DNA of 64,000 bases from Amoebidium appalachense (taxonomy: Eukaryota > Ichthyosporea), in contig CAVNZM010000004.1 of NCBI GenBank assembly GCA_963693365.1, positions 6,324,001 to 6,388,000 of the forward strand, given 5' to 3'. This document shows, in pieces, positions 31,395-64,000 of the stretch. Every line of letters begins with the position of its first letter. Position 1 is the stretch's first letter. The position numbers and the translations under genes were made by a program. The notes under the pieces were generated by a model. The model saw only the letters and a program-made list of their open reading frames with translations, did not search any database and had not been told where the DNA came from.

Positions 31395-32757
31395 TGGTTA
31401 GCATCATATGCATAACAGACGGTCCAAAAGGCACACAATGAAGAACACGAAATGCAGGCAAGGGAAAATACATTTCACAAAATGAGTATGTAGCTTGGCC
31501 CATCTTCGGGGGGGAAGGAGGGGAGGGGAGGGGGAGGGGGGGGGGGGGGGGGGGGGATGCAACAATAGGCAATGAGCCTTTACAGATGCAAAACAACTTG
31601 AAATGCTCTTATATCAAACGAGATCCAAGTTGCAAACTGTATACAACACCACACAGAACAACCCCCCCTCCCCCCCCCCCCAAAAAAAAAAGAAAGAATG
31701 GAAAATAACTACCAGGCACTATAGAAGGTGACATGTTAAACATCCTGATAGCAGGGCGGGGAAGGCGGAACCAATGTTACGGCTGTGCACATGCGCTGCA
31801 CACAAGAGCATCTGAAGAACACAAGAGCAAAAATAGGCAATAAATAGGTCAGGCACAGCCAAATCAGGCCACCCACCCTCATGGGCAGCTTGTATCCGTA
31901 TTGGGGCAGCGGCAGCGCCATATTGCTGCACCGCCGGCAGAAGATCCGCCCACTGTTTTTTTTTGGGGGGGGGGGAGGGGGGGGAGGGGGAGGCGGCGAG
32001 GGGGGGGGGGGGGGGGGGGAGACCAGGAGACGAAAGTGGTTAGAGAACACGGAAGAATGCATAGGGGTGAAGTGAAGGGGGAAGCTGGGGGGGGGGGGGG
32101 GGGGGGAAGGAGCGAAGGTTGAAAACGACAACGAGGAATGGGCGGGGAGCAGGGGTGGAGAGGAGGGAGGGGAACACATGCATCGGAGGGCAAGAAGGCA
32201 AGGAAGGTAATAGAGGATGGTAAAGAAGGCAGCAAGGAAACGGAGACAAAACATTACAACAGGGCCGAAATTGGTAGTAGTGGGGTCTCACAGGGCAGCA
32301 TCAAGGGAACACAAAATAAACCATTTGTGTGTGTCCCGTCAATTAAAACACTATTGATCAATTAATCACAAACAAAGGGTGATACAAATCAGATGAAACA
32401 TGTGCAGGAAGAATCGTGTGCCATTTAATGAATGATACGTAACGGGCAATTGAACGACTCCCTACACTTCACAAAAAACCGGGCATTGTTATTACTTCGT
32501 TTGTAGTGAGCTGGCTGGTGTCCCAGGGGGTAAAACGGAAAGGGGGGGGGGGGGGGGGGGGGGTTGAATTACCATTGTCGGCAATGGTGCTGTCGAAGAA
32601 CAATCCACCCACGGTGGCCGTTACAATAAAATTAGGTAACTTGCAACGAGGGGGGGAGGGGGGGGGAGGGGGGGGGCAATAGCCTGGTACCAAAACAAAA
32701 GCCTTCCTTTCACTTGTACACCCAGAGCACTGCAATCGAATATTTTACACCACCCAG

Positions 32758-32795
<38 letters not shown>

Positions 32796-33174
32796 CCCTC
32801 TTCCCCCCTGGACTTCTCCATGTTCTCCACGTCCTTCTCATTCTTCTCCCTTCCCCCCTAACCTCCCTCCCCCCCCCCCCCCTCCCCAACACACAGACAC
32901 ACACACAAACACACACACACACGTTCCCATCCGCTCCCCCAACCCCACCTTCAATCTAGCCAACCCCCACACACACTAGCACATATGAGCGCTATCAGCC
33001 CCACAATGTTTTTTGCCCCACATCCCCGGGTCTACCAACTCCCCACACGAGTGCTCGAATTCCCTCCACTGCATTCTCTCGTTGCCCATTATTTCTCCAC
33101 CCCCACCCCTTGCCCCCATCTCCCTCTCACCCGCTATCCACCCATCCTCCCCGTCGGGCCGTCGCCCCCCCCCT

Positions 33175-33206
<32 letters not shown>

Positions 33207-33834
33207 CCCCAACCCCACACATACACGCACATGCACGTGCACGCACACACACGCCCACATCACCCCTTTCGACCCATCGAGACACCTGTCTTCCCACACC
33301 GTCAATCCTCGAAACACCATTAGTTCTAACGACCAGCAATTTCTTCAACTGGTAAACCTTTCTTGACCCTCTGAGTCTTCACAATCACTCAAATCTTCTC
33401 CCACCCCCCCACCTCCCAACCCCAACCCCCTCCCCCTCCCCCTCCCCACCCCCTCCCCCCCCCCCCCCCCCCCTTGTCAACCTCTTCTCCGTCTCCCCCC
33501 CCCCCCCCCCACACACACACACACACACACACCACCACCCGCAAACACACACACTCCCTGTCAACACCTATGTATAAATCACCATGTACATGCCTATGTT
33601 TCTTTCTCCCTCCTCTCAAGACCATCCACTTAACGTTCCTTTCCCCATCACATTGCTCCCTCACCATCCCCCCTCCGCCCCTTCCCCCAGCCCAAGCTCC
33701 CCCCCCCCCCCCCCCCCCCCCCCCCCCGCCGCCCCTTTCCCCCAAACAGGAGGGGGTGGGGAGGTTGGGAGAGGGAGGGGGGGGGGGAAGGCTTGTGCAC
33801 ACAAGCAACTCCCCCCAACCCCCTCCCGCCCCCC

Positions 33835-33911
<77 letters not shown>

Positions 33912-34011
33912 TTCTCTTGTATGATGAGAATGCGGCCCTGCAGGCAAAGCAGCACGACACCTCCGAGTCAGCCACCCAAACCTGACGGGCCAGCCTTGGT
34001 GCCCCCTCCAT
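21575..34011 (-). CDS. FYVE zinc finger-armadillo repeat-coiled coil protein
   Basis: Proposed exons, 5' to 3': 33910-34011, 32573-32589, 31877-31952, 31142-31250, 30375-30500, 29267-29340, 28656-28707, 27937-28059, 27425-27556, 27090-27221, 26472-26609, 25513-25638, 24723-24822, 23993-24134, a tentative 23802-23850, 23234-23323, 22682-22768, 22281-22321, 21575-21700. The phases agree at each join and the total is 614 codons including the stop. The first four exons rebuild a canonical FYVE domain. The next ten give armadillo-like helices (for example [11 protein letters not shown] and [13 protein letters not shown]). The last exons form an acidic linker and a short coiled coil ending TPEPKM. 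FYVE domains bind PI3P on endosomes, and Vac8-type ARM proteins scaffold on vacuoles, so an endomembrane adaptor is a reasonable inference. Upstream exons may exist: the frame is open back to an acceptor at 34026. The 23802 exon is the weakest join. Confidence 0.72.
24138..25770. repeat. Cluster of (GT)n, (CG)n, G(n) and (GA)n tracts
   Basis: GT/CG alternation at 24138-24200, GT-rich sequence at 24280-24420, G-runs at about 24850 and 24945, a G-run passing into (GA)n at 25444-25506, and (GT)n at 25653-25770. All are in introns of the FYVE/ARM gene. Confidence 0.85.
26305..26460 (-). repeat. Dispersed ~155-bp repeat, copy 1 (intron of FYVE/ARM gene)
   Basis: The reverse complement of this block is about 95% identical by eye to 39543-39710. 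It begins, in sense, with ATGACTTGGGCCCTCCCT right after the donor of exon 26472-26609 and ends at a C-run after GTGTTCCGCATTCAAA. Confidence 0.85.
27739..27790 (-). pseudogene. Duplicated fragment of an ARM exon's 3' end and donor
   Basis: The last 25 or so coding bases of exon 27937-28059, its GTGAGATATA donor and about 20 bases of intron are repeated 176 bases downstream (exon part 27761-27788). The copy has no acceptor and is too short to be used. Diverged ACATAC-rich repeats fill the space between the two copies. Confidence 0.65.
28559..28647. repeat. (TGG)n trinucleotide tract with G-run
   Basis: About 19 TGG units followed by about 30 G, ending a few bases from the donor of exon 28656-28707. 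Confidence 0.9.
31142..34011 (-). other. FYVE domain, encoded by four exons
   Basis: Exon 33910-34011 supplies WVADSE and the first cysteine pair, CFAC, ending YKRK. Microexon 32573-32589 supplies HHCRQC. Exon 31877-31952 supplies CGRIFCRRC and ends KLPMR. Exon 31142-31250 opens VCQEC. Together these give all the FYVE hallmarks (WxxD, RKHHCR, RVC) and eight zinc ligands with normal spacing, which fixes the frame and phase of each exon. Confidence 0.82.
32573..32589 (-). CDS. 17-nt microexon carrying the FYVE HHCRxC signature
   Basis: On the minus strand TTCGACAG|CACCATTGCCGACAATG|GTAATT gives five codons plus two bases, H H C R Q and the start of C. The upstream exon ends in phase 0 with YKRK. 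The downstream exon begins with a single T that completes TGT (Cys), then GGG (Gly). Without this microexon the PI3P-binding motif is missing and the frame is broken. Confidence 0.75.
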
Positions 34012-34026
34012 CTTCCTTGACAGGTG

Positions 34027-34219
34027 CTGGTGTGAGGATGGTCCGGGGAGGAAGAGGGGGGGGGGGGGGGGGGGGGACTAGCCACGACACCAGGTCACCT
34101 AATCCCCCTCCCCTTACCACCCACCACCCACCACCACCACCATCACCACAAAAGCTTTCCCAAAAACCGCACACAGATTTACAGGTCACCGTGACGCCCG
34201 GCACTTAACGTAACAAAAA

Positions 34220-34270
<51 letters not shown>

Positions 34271-35201
34271 TCTCCCTCAGGCCTCCCATACCCCCCTCCC
34301 CCTTCCCTCGCGGTCCCCGAGGGGAAGCGCCGGAGCTTGTTATCAACAAATACAGAGAGGAAGAAGAAGATTGTATCTAGATGTCCGTACCTGTGCACTC
34401 AAAGTGGCTGGAATAGAGGGTGATGGTCACGTGGGCCCAAAAAAGTGGAGGAGTGCTGATGGGCGATGGGTCCGCTGGTTGAAAGCTGTGAATCCTCACA
34501 GGCACATCTGTTTGCCAGTTAAGCGTATTATATTGATGTATTCTTTACGCCTTCTTGAGCATGAGACAACTAAACCAAACTTACTCTATAAACCTTTCTC
34601 TTATTCTCTTTTTGCCAATCACCCTATAAAGCGTCTGTCGAAAAAGTTCTCCCTATAAAGCGTCTGTCGAAACAAAAATTCTCTCCTTTTTTGTTGGTCC
34701 CTCCGCTTTCGTAACTGCGTCGATATACCGGCTATCAAGCCGAGGTACAAGACGGCACTAGTAACTGCATGATAGTTATAAATGAAAGCACAAAAAAAAC
34801 CGAAATATAAAAACACTTGTAAAGATTTTAAAGTTTAGTTTGAATTCATTGGACTTTTGCGGTTTAAAAACTTTACGTAATTTGGTCACCCAGCCTTCTT
34901 CCAGTAACGTCTGATTGGTGGTAAGTCGTTCACTTTGACGGTTGTGCGCAACGAAAAACGAGAAAAAAGCTCGAAAGAAAACGTTAAGTTAGTGTAACTC
35001 TTTTGATGTCTTGTAATGAGTGCTAAATGTTAGGATTGAGAGTTTACATAGCCACCAAAAAGCTAGAGCTTTTTGCCCAGCACACATTTTTAGTGTGGTT
35101 TGCGCGGTGAAGCTCTCCGCGCACCCGTGTTGCTGCCCCTATCATTTAGTGGATTCATGAGCACTTCCGTCTTTTCTTGAGCCGGCGCAAAACAAGCAAA
35201 C
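34027..35201. promoter_or_regulatory. Divergent upstream region of the FYVE/ARM and plus-strand genes
   Basis: The two genes point away from each other here. 34213-34267 is a long C-run. A minus-strand open stretch at about 34290-34398 (containing VFVDNKLRRFPSG) could be a further 5' exon of the FYVE/ARM gene, but I found no coherent join. From 34400 to 35201 the sequence is free of long simple repeats. It contains a 29-bp tandem pair with CCCTATAAAGCG at 34622 and 34651. I see no recognisable core promoter motif. Confidence 0.4.
34622..34675. repeat. 29-bp tandem pair upstream of the divergent genes
   Basis: CCCTATAAAGCGTCTGTCG occurs at 34622 and again at 34651, followed by AAA and then diverging. 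Confidence 0.8.
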
Positions 35202-40836
<5,635 letters not shown>

Positions 40837-41195
40837 ATGGGGGGATGGTGTGTGTGCTTGTGTGTGTGTGTGTGTGCATGGGTGGTGCTGTTTGCTTGCG
40901 GGTCGGTGGGGTGGTTGGGTCTAATATAAACGTGTAAATGGTATGGGCGAGCCTCAAATAAGGTGTTTCAAACAGGGTGTAAATGTACAGAATTTGGTAA
41001 CAGCAACACACTGAAAGTGACGAAGACATTGAAAGTGCACGGTTGGACAGTTGTGGTAATACGAAAGTTAGCAGGACATTTTGAATCATACGAAGTGATG
41101 TATTGTAGGATGGACCAGGAAAGATACAGTGAGTGTATACGCGCATATTTTCAACTGACATTCAACAAGATTGGAAATTTATGGTTTGCTCCGCA

Positions 41196-41762
41196 TCAGG
41201 ACTGCATGTAAGATAGTGCAGTTGCCAGCGGCTGTGTTTGGAATAAACTTATGTACAATGCTGGAATTCTCAGGCTTCTAAAACTCTTGGGTTCAATGGG
41301 GCGGACGGTACCACCCTTTAAGTTACCACGTGACTTGGGAATCGGTATCCGTTTGCTCGGTTCGTCATTTAAGTGTGGTTGCCTGCTAAACGAATGCAGC
41401 TTGTGCATACTGTTTAGTTCTATTGACCGCTGTATCTGAGCTTTAAGCACAGTACATGTGCATGTGTATCTTCGTTTCGTAGTGCTTTCAAATTTATCAA
41501 TCAATACCATGGGGGGCCTGGGGAGTAGTAAAGTTTCTGTGATCACACATTCTAAAACTTTATGGTCATCGTAGTACAAAAACATTTCTTGAGGGGTGAA
41601 CCAGAAAAGAGCGTCGCAGCCGAACGACCCGGGGTGACAAAGGCCCAAAAAATGCAGATTATCCGTAATACAGAAACAATTTTTGGAATAGATCTGGAAC
41701 ATCGAAGCCCAGCTCGAGAATTCTGTTTTTTTCTCAGGCACCGCAGGTGCACTCATTGACAT
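41196..41762 (-). CDS. Unexplained 188-codon ORF in the convergent intergenic region
   Basis: An uninterrupted frame from ATG (41762) to a stop at 41196 in sequence without simple repeats. Composition is varied (it begins MSMSAPAVPEKKTEF and contains CGCDALFWFTPQEMFL-like text in which FTPQEMFLYYDDHKVLE is readable). I recognise no family, signal peptide or membrane helix. It would overlap the 3' UTR of the plus-strand gene in antisense. It may be a small gene, a terminal exon or chance. Confidence 0.3.
   Translation of the reverse strand: MSMSAPAVPEKKTEFSSWASMFQIYSKNCFCITDNLHFLGLCHPGSFGCDALFWFTPQEMFLYYDDHKVLECVITETLLLPRPPMVLIDKFESTTKRRYTCTCTVLKAQIQRSIELNSMHKLHSFSRQPHLNDEPSKRIPIPKSRGNLKGGTVRPIEPKSFRSLRIPALYISLFQTQPLATALSYMQS
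41242..41247 (+). terminator. Possible polyadenylation signal of the plus-strand gene
   Basis: AATAAA about 405 bases after the TAG at 40834-40836, in sequence of ordinary composition. Confidence 0.4.
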
Positions 41763-41808
41763 TGAATTCAGGAAATGTCACGCATGGTCTCGGTCTCTCC
41801 CCCTCTCC

Positions 41809-41810
<2 letters not shown>

Positions 41811-41848
<38 letters not shown>

Positions 41849-41880
41849 TTGACCATACCTCTCCTATCCATAGATCTCTA

Positions 41881-41955
<75 letters not shown>

Positions 41956-42043
41956 ACCCACCCACCCACCCACCCACAATCACACTCACACTCACACGGC
42001 TCACTCACTCACACACAACCCCAACCCCAACCCCAACCCACCT

Positions 42044-42088
<45 letters not shown>

Positions 42089-42099
42089 TATATATATAT
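41811..42099. repeat. Two long C-runs, then (TA)n
   Basis: C-runs at 41811-41848 and 41882-41955 (about 74 C, among the longest homopolymers here), short CCCAA and CACTCA repeats, then about 26 TA units at 42045-42099. Confidence 0.9.
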
Positions 42100-42937
42100 A
42101 AACTTATAACCAACAACTTACCCTCAAATCCTCCACCACCACCACCACACGACGGGTCCCCATGCCGCGGCTAGCGGCAGCACTCACGTACGATGGCCCA
42201 TGATTTGTTAAATTAACGTTGGTGTCACATAGGGCACCCTTTCCGTAGTACTAGTTTGTTTGTGTGTGTGTGTGTCACATGTCCGGGAGCATGTTAGTGA
42301 GTGTGCTAGTGTGTGTTTTTCACTTGTGTCACGGTGTGTATGTGTGTGTCACGGTGTGTGTATTCAAGCTGTGTGCTGTGTGCAAAGGTGTGTGTACATG
42401 TGTGTGTCGTAATATTAGGCCCACGAATGTTGCGTCGGAAAGGGCGGAAGGCAATGAAAGGATGGAAAGGAGAGGGAAGACGGCACACACACGGAGACTC
42501 TATTCAATGCCTACTATTAAATATCCTCAGGGGGCGGGCCTTTTTCAGAAACCATTCTTTGGACTCGAGCAGAGCTACACCTAATTTGGGGCCAATTCAG
42601 CGAACTCGAGGCTGATTCGTTGCAATAAAACTTCATTTTCATTTTACGACATTTAGTTTATTTTTATTGGAACCATGATGCCACATGCACCCTTAATGTC
42701 AACATTTCTCACAGGTGTGTTTTCTGTTACTTTCTTTCTTTCTTTTTTTCTTTTTTTTTTTTTTTTTTTTGGGGGGGGGGGGGGGCATTGTACAACGGAA
42801 AACCGCCTGCTTTGTATGCACACGCACTTGCCCGGACGTGTGTCTGCACGTGTGTGTGTGTATGTGTGTGTGTACACGTGTAGGTGTGTGTGTGTGTGCG
42901 CGCGTGTGTGCATTCGCTGTGCGTGCTGTCTTGAATC

Positions 42938-43110
42938 TAACACGTACTGACGTGTTGGCGCACGTGCGACGTTTAACATCTACTCAGGCGGTCCCTTTTA
43001 AGTAAAAAAAAAAAAAAAAAAAAAAAAAAGAAAGGAGGCACCGCCTCAGTAGGTGGTAGGTCTTGAATGTCCATGTATAGGATTCCTTCCGCAGACGAGG
43101 AGGGGAAGGG

Positions 43111-43147
<37 letters not shown>

Positions 43148-43348
43148 GGAGGGGGAGTCTCTTTATCAAAGAGATGGGGGAAAGCTGGGGGGGGGAGGGG
43201 GGGGGGGGGAGGGGGGGGGGGGGGGCTAACACGTACTGACGTGTTGCCGCACGTGCGACGTTTAACATCTACTCAGGCGTCCCTTTTAAGTAAAAAAAAA
43301 AAAAAAAAAAAAAAAAGAAAGGAGACACCGCCTCAGTAGGTGGTAGGG
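42938..43348. repeat. Duplicated ~110-bp block with internal A-run
   Basis: CTAACACGTACTGACGTGTT, a shared core with ACGTTTAACATCTACTCAGG, an A-run of 24-29 bases, GAAAGGAG and CGCCTCAGTAGGTGGTAGG occur at 42938-43052 and 43227-43348 in the same orientation, separated by G-rich repeats. Differences are few and mostly in the A-run length. Confidence 0.85.
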
Positions 43349-43745
43349 GGGGGGGGGGGGGGGGGGGCAGACAATGCCATGATCGATTACATGAGTGAGT
43401 GGGGCAGGCGGGCACACAATCTTAGATCCATGTGCACGATGAGGTCGAGCGTGGTTCAGGCGCATAGCACTGTGCTTGTCACGGAAGCCACACACGGCCG
43501 CATTGATAATCTAAAAGCATGCCGGGCAAACTATTACCAAAATCTTGAGATGAAAAGAGATGAAAGAAGGACTTTTTTTTGTGTGTGTGTGTGCGTGTGA
43601 CTGTGTGTGTGTGTGCGTGTGCATGTGTGTGCACGTAAACAGCGAGTGAAAGGAGATGAAAAGGGGAGCTCGAGGGGGAGGGATGGGGGGCTCGATTCGA
43701 ATACACTCAAAAGCTCAAACCATGATGTTGAGATCGTGCTTAAGG

Positions 43746-43751
43746 TTTATT
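43746..43751 (-). terminator. Possible polyadenylation signal of the NEK10-like gene
   Basis: TTTATT on the plus strand (AATAAA on the minus strand), about 810 bases beyond the proposed stop at 44564. Weak, by position only. Confidence 0.2.
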
Positions 43752-44176
43752 TAAACGCGTCGGTCACGTGATTCATAGGAATAGGAATCCTCTCGTACAC
43801 ATGTGCATACATATCCCATGATAGTCATGGTGTACACATGGGCATGCACAAGGTATCATCCTCTACACACCTAGGCTAACCCTAGCTTTACCCCAGCATC
43901 AAATACATACAAGGTGCAAAGGTGGTGGGAGGTAGACCTTGACTAAAGTTCCTTTCGGGTTCAACCACACTACCAAAAACATAAAACGGAGAGAACCATA
44001 TTTCACAAAATCAAACAAATCCACATACATGCGCGCGATGACCAGATTCGGATACCCTCATACCAGTTTATACCTAAGGCATAGGAACATACTCTGACTT
44101 CATTGACAGATTAGAGCCATTTTCTGGGTTGAATTTGGCCTCCCTTGTGTCCTGCAGCCTGGTTGTCGGTTCCTTG

Positions 44177-44234
<58 letters not shown>

Positions 44235-44375
44235 CTTCCCAAACAACACACACACACACACACAGCCACCAACCCACCCCGCCCTCCGTCCACCAAGCAC
44301 AACGACCACCACCTCCAACACTAACGGACACAAAGGGAAAGAAAAAATTCAAAAAAGGCCCAAAAAAAAAAAAAA

Positions 44376-44418
<43 letters not shown>

Positions 44419-44563
44419 AGGAGGGAAGAAAAAGGGGAAGAAGCCAGGCAACCGCTGCACTGCATTCGACTTACACGTTATTGGAAAAGGAACATCAATG
44501 GCTCCCCAATCGCCCCATTACTCACCCCCCCCCCCCCCTCCCCACCCCCCTCCATACAAACCG

Positions 44564-62292
<17,729 letters not shown>

Positions 62293-63204
62293 GTTTGCAC
62301 CCGCAGAGCTGGGCAGTTAGCAGGAGTAGGGACAAGAAGCGTATGTCAACCCGAAGGATATTTTTGCCATGGCCGCGTTTGACTACTAGGTGTGGTTGAG
62401 CTAGGCTGAGATTATTTAAAAGCGCTCCTAAACGTACTCACTTGGGATATAACTGTCCTGTTATGGCAGCTTATCAGAACGAGCTCTCTGGTCTCTTCTA
62501 CTGGCACATGTTGGCAAGCCTTGTAGGTTCTACCAGGAAAACACAAGGCCTCGCGCGCGGATTTGATTCAGAATTTGAAACTACAACCGTCAACTGTTGA
62601 CGGATGTTCTTAAACCCCCTATACTCCGTTGCACCTTAACCAGACAAATTGTAACCGATTTTCAATTCCAGGTTGAGCAAGAGAAATGCAGCAAGCAGAG
62701 TACTATAATATAAACCAGCTGCGTGTAGTAGATTTACTAAAATCTACATAATGTGTGCCTTTTACATTTTTGTACTTAGTATATGATACATACATGATGA
62801 GAAGTGGGTTTTGATAAACTTTTTAGATTCGAAAGTCTGGTTGCAAATTTTTTACGACCCACAACTAAAGGTTTGGGGGATTCAATTGATGCGCTTACAG
62901 CCAATCATATTATCCGTTAATGACGTCAGCATTACCTAATGCCTTCTGCCACCCGAGGTTTCCTCAACCGTCAACATTAATTGTTTCACTTGGCTTGGTG
63001 TGTGTGCTCATACTGGTAACCCTGTAGTCCAGTGATGGGAAATGGAGAATCGTTGACCTAAAAAATCGTAATATGAGCCTGTGGCAGGGAACAGATAGCC
63101 TCCAAAACTCATCAAAAAGCCTACGAAGCAGCGAGTGTTGACATGCTCTGGATCTGAGCACTTTTATGATTGGAGGGTGATATTGGCAGGGGGCTTGGTG
63201 CAAG
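62293..63204. promoter_or_regulatory. Divergent promoter region between the NEK10-like gene and the rightmost gene
   Basis: About 900 bases free of long simple repeats separate two start codons that face away from each other. I see no TATA box or other convincing core element. A shared bidirectional promoter is inferred from the arrangement only. Confidence 0.4.
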
Positions 63205-63351
63205 ATGGAGGTGTTTGGGGCTGTGGCCGGGCAGATAGGCGGTCTTTTTGACGCCGTGAGGCTGGAGGCTGGCGGGATCCAACCACAGGGGCAGCTGCAT
63301 GGTACCATGAACGACGTGCGCCTGCTTGTGAGAGGGTTAAACCTGCTGCTG
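63205..63351 (+). CDS. First exon of an unidentified plus-strand gene (continues beyond window)
   Basis: The ATG at 63205 opens 49 codons with balanced composition (starts MEVFGAVAGQIGGLFDAV and ends VRLLVRGLNLLL) followed directly by a GTATGAGT donor in phase 0. The divergent position next to the NEK10-like gene supports a real 5' exon. The amphipathic, leucine-rich pattern suggests helices. I do not recognise the family, and no second exon is convincing before 64000. Confidence 0.5.
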
Positions 63352-63507
63352 GTATGAGTCCCATGTTTGATAGCACATTTACACCTGCTTTATGGGGGAG
63401 CTGGTTTGCTTACACGATTAAAACTTCTTTTTTCGTGCTTTCACACACGTATACACAATACGCGCACACAGGGGGTACTCACAAGCCTGCACACATGCAT
63501 GCACGAG

Positions 63508-63547
<40 letters not shown>

Positions 63548-64000
63548 TTCCTCCCCTGCTTTTTGAGCACACACCTTCACCCACCAACCCACACACACGC
63601 ACGCACCTCTTACCCTCCTCCCCCCCCCCCTCCTCCCCCCCCTCTCCTCCTCCCCTCCCTTCCCCCCTCCCCCCTCACTTCTCCCCCAAAACCAACCCAC
63701 TCAGCCAACCTGTCTCTAAACGAACCCCACTTCTGACATCAACGAAAACATTGTTTTTTACAAGTGGTTTAAAGGAACACCACAGCCTTGGTCGTAGACG
63801 TTTAACTCCTGCTTAAACATCTAAGCGCACAGCGTGCAGGAGAGTTACATATATGTGCTTTATTACAAAGCACATATTAGGAAGGTGTGTAGATCTTACC
63901 AAGTGGTAGCACTCCACGGGCCAACAGACAATTAGCATAGATAGCCCCCCCCCCCCCCCCCCCCCCCCCCCACACACACACATGCACACGAATGAACCAT
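63352..64000. other. Presumed first intron of the rightmost gene
   Basis: Contains C-runs (about 63509-63547 and 63946-63970), C-rich repeats and CA tracts at 63961-63980. No exon with good splice sites is apparent. Confidence 0.4.

Noticed and set aside
34290-34398. Possible 5' exon of the FYVE/ARM gene (VFVDNKLRRFPSG)
   Set aside because: The frame is open, but I could not find an acceptor/donor pair that joins it in phase to the acceptor at 34026, so it is noted only and not annotated as coding.

Overview
This is a nuclear genome fragment from a eukaryote, most likely a unicellular one. Genes are cut into many short exons (10 to about 230 bases) with GT..AG introns that joined in consistent phase at almost every junction I checked. 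The introns are packed with poly-G/poly-C runs, (GT)n/(CA)n tracts and T(n)G(n) composites. I cannot place the species. A NEK10-type kinase, a FYVE/armadillo protein and a large thrombospondin-1 (TSP1) array would suit a holozoan protist (choanoflagellate, ichthyosporean) or an alveolate/stramenopile; this is inference only. Nearly all the long ORFs rich in H/T, V/C, P or G are translations of simple repeats, not genes.

Layout. (1) 13-17375, minus strand: a secreted multi-TSP1 protein. It has a signal-peptide exon (17252-17375) and then 30 intact TSP1 exons plus one broken one, all flanked by phase-1 introns; the 3' end lies outside the window. The array consists of two module types (55-residue 'A', 57-residue 'B') in duplicated cassettes that carry their introns with them. 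(2) 17376-21196: mostly intergenic. (3) 21575-34011, minus: a FYVE zinc finger followed by armadillo-type repeats and a short coiled coil. The FYVE domain is split over four exons, one of them a 17-nt microexon. (4) 34027-35201: divergent upstream region. (5) 35202-40836, plus: a six-exon gene for a 292-residue protein that I recognise only as a probable conserved, unnamed family. (6) 40837-44563: convergent intergenic region with one unexplained 188-codon ORF and a duplicated block. (7) 44564-62292, minus: a NEK10-like kinase of about 890 residues (23 exons in my model), with armadillo-like repeats, kinase domain and conserved C-terminal tail. (8) 62293-63204: divergent promoter region. (9) 63205 onward, plus: first exon of another gene that runs out of the window.

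Non-genic structure is unusually rich. Three foldback (MITE-like) elements sit in kinase-gene introns (50230-50410, 50425-50696 with TTAA ends, and a palindrome at 52612-53084). A fourth candidate insertion (about 2050-2505) sits in a TSP1-gene intron. A roughly 155-bp dispersed repeat occurs once in the FYVE/ARM gene and once, inverted, in the plus-strand gene. Several partial exon duplications have left dead exon copies. Homopolymer and CA/GT tracts tend to follow the direction of transcription (C and CA on the sense strand), and C-runs often lie just downstream of 5' splice sites.

All exon joins come from reading splice motifs, phase and domain continuity by eye. There is no transcript evidence, so terminal exons and microexons are the least certain parts.
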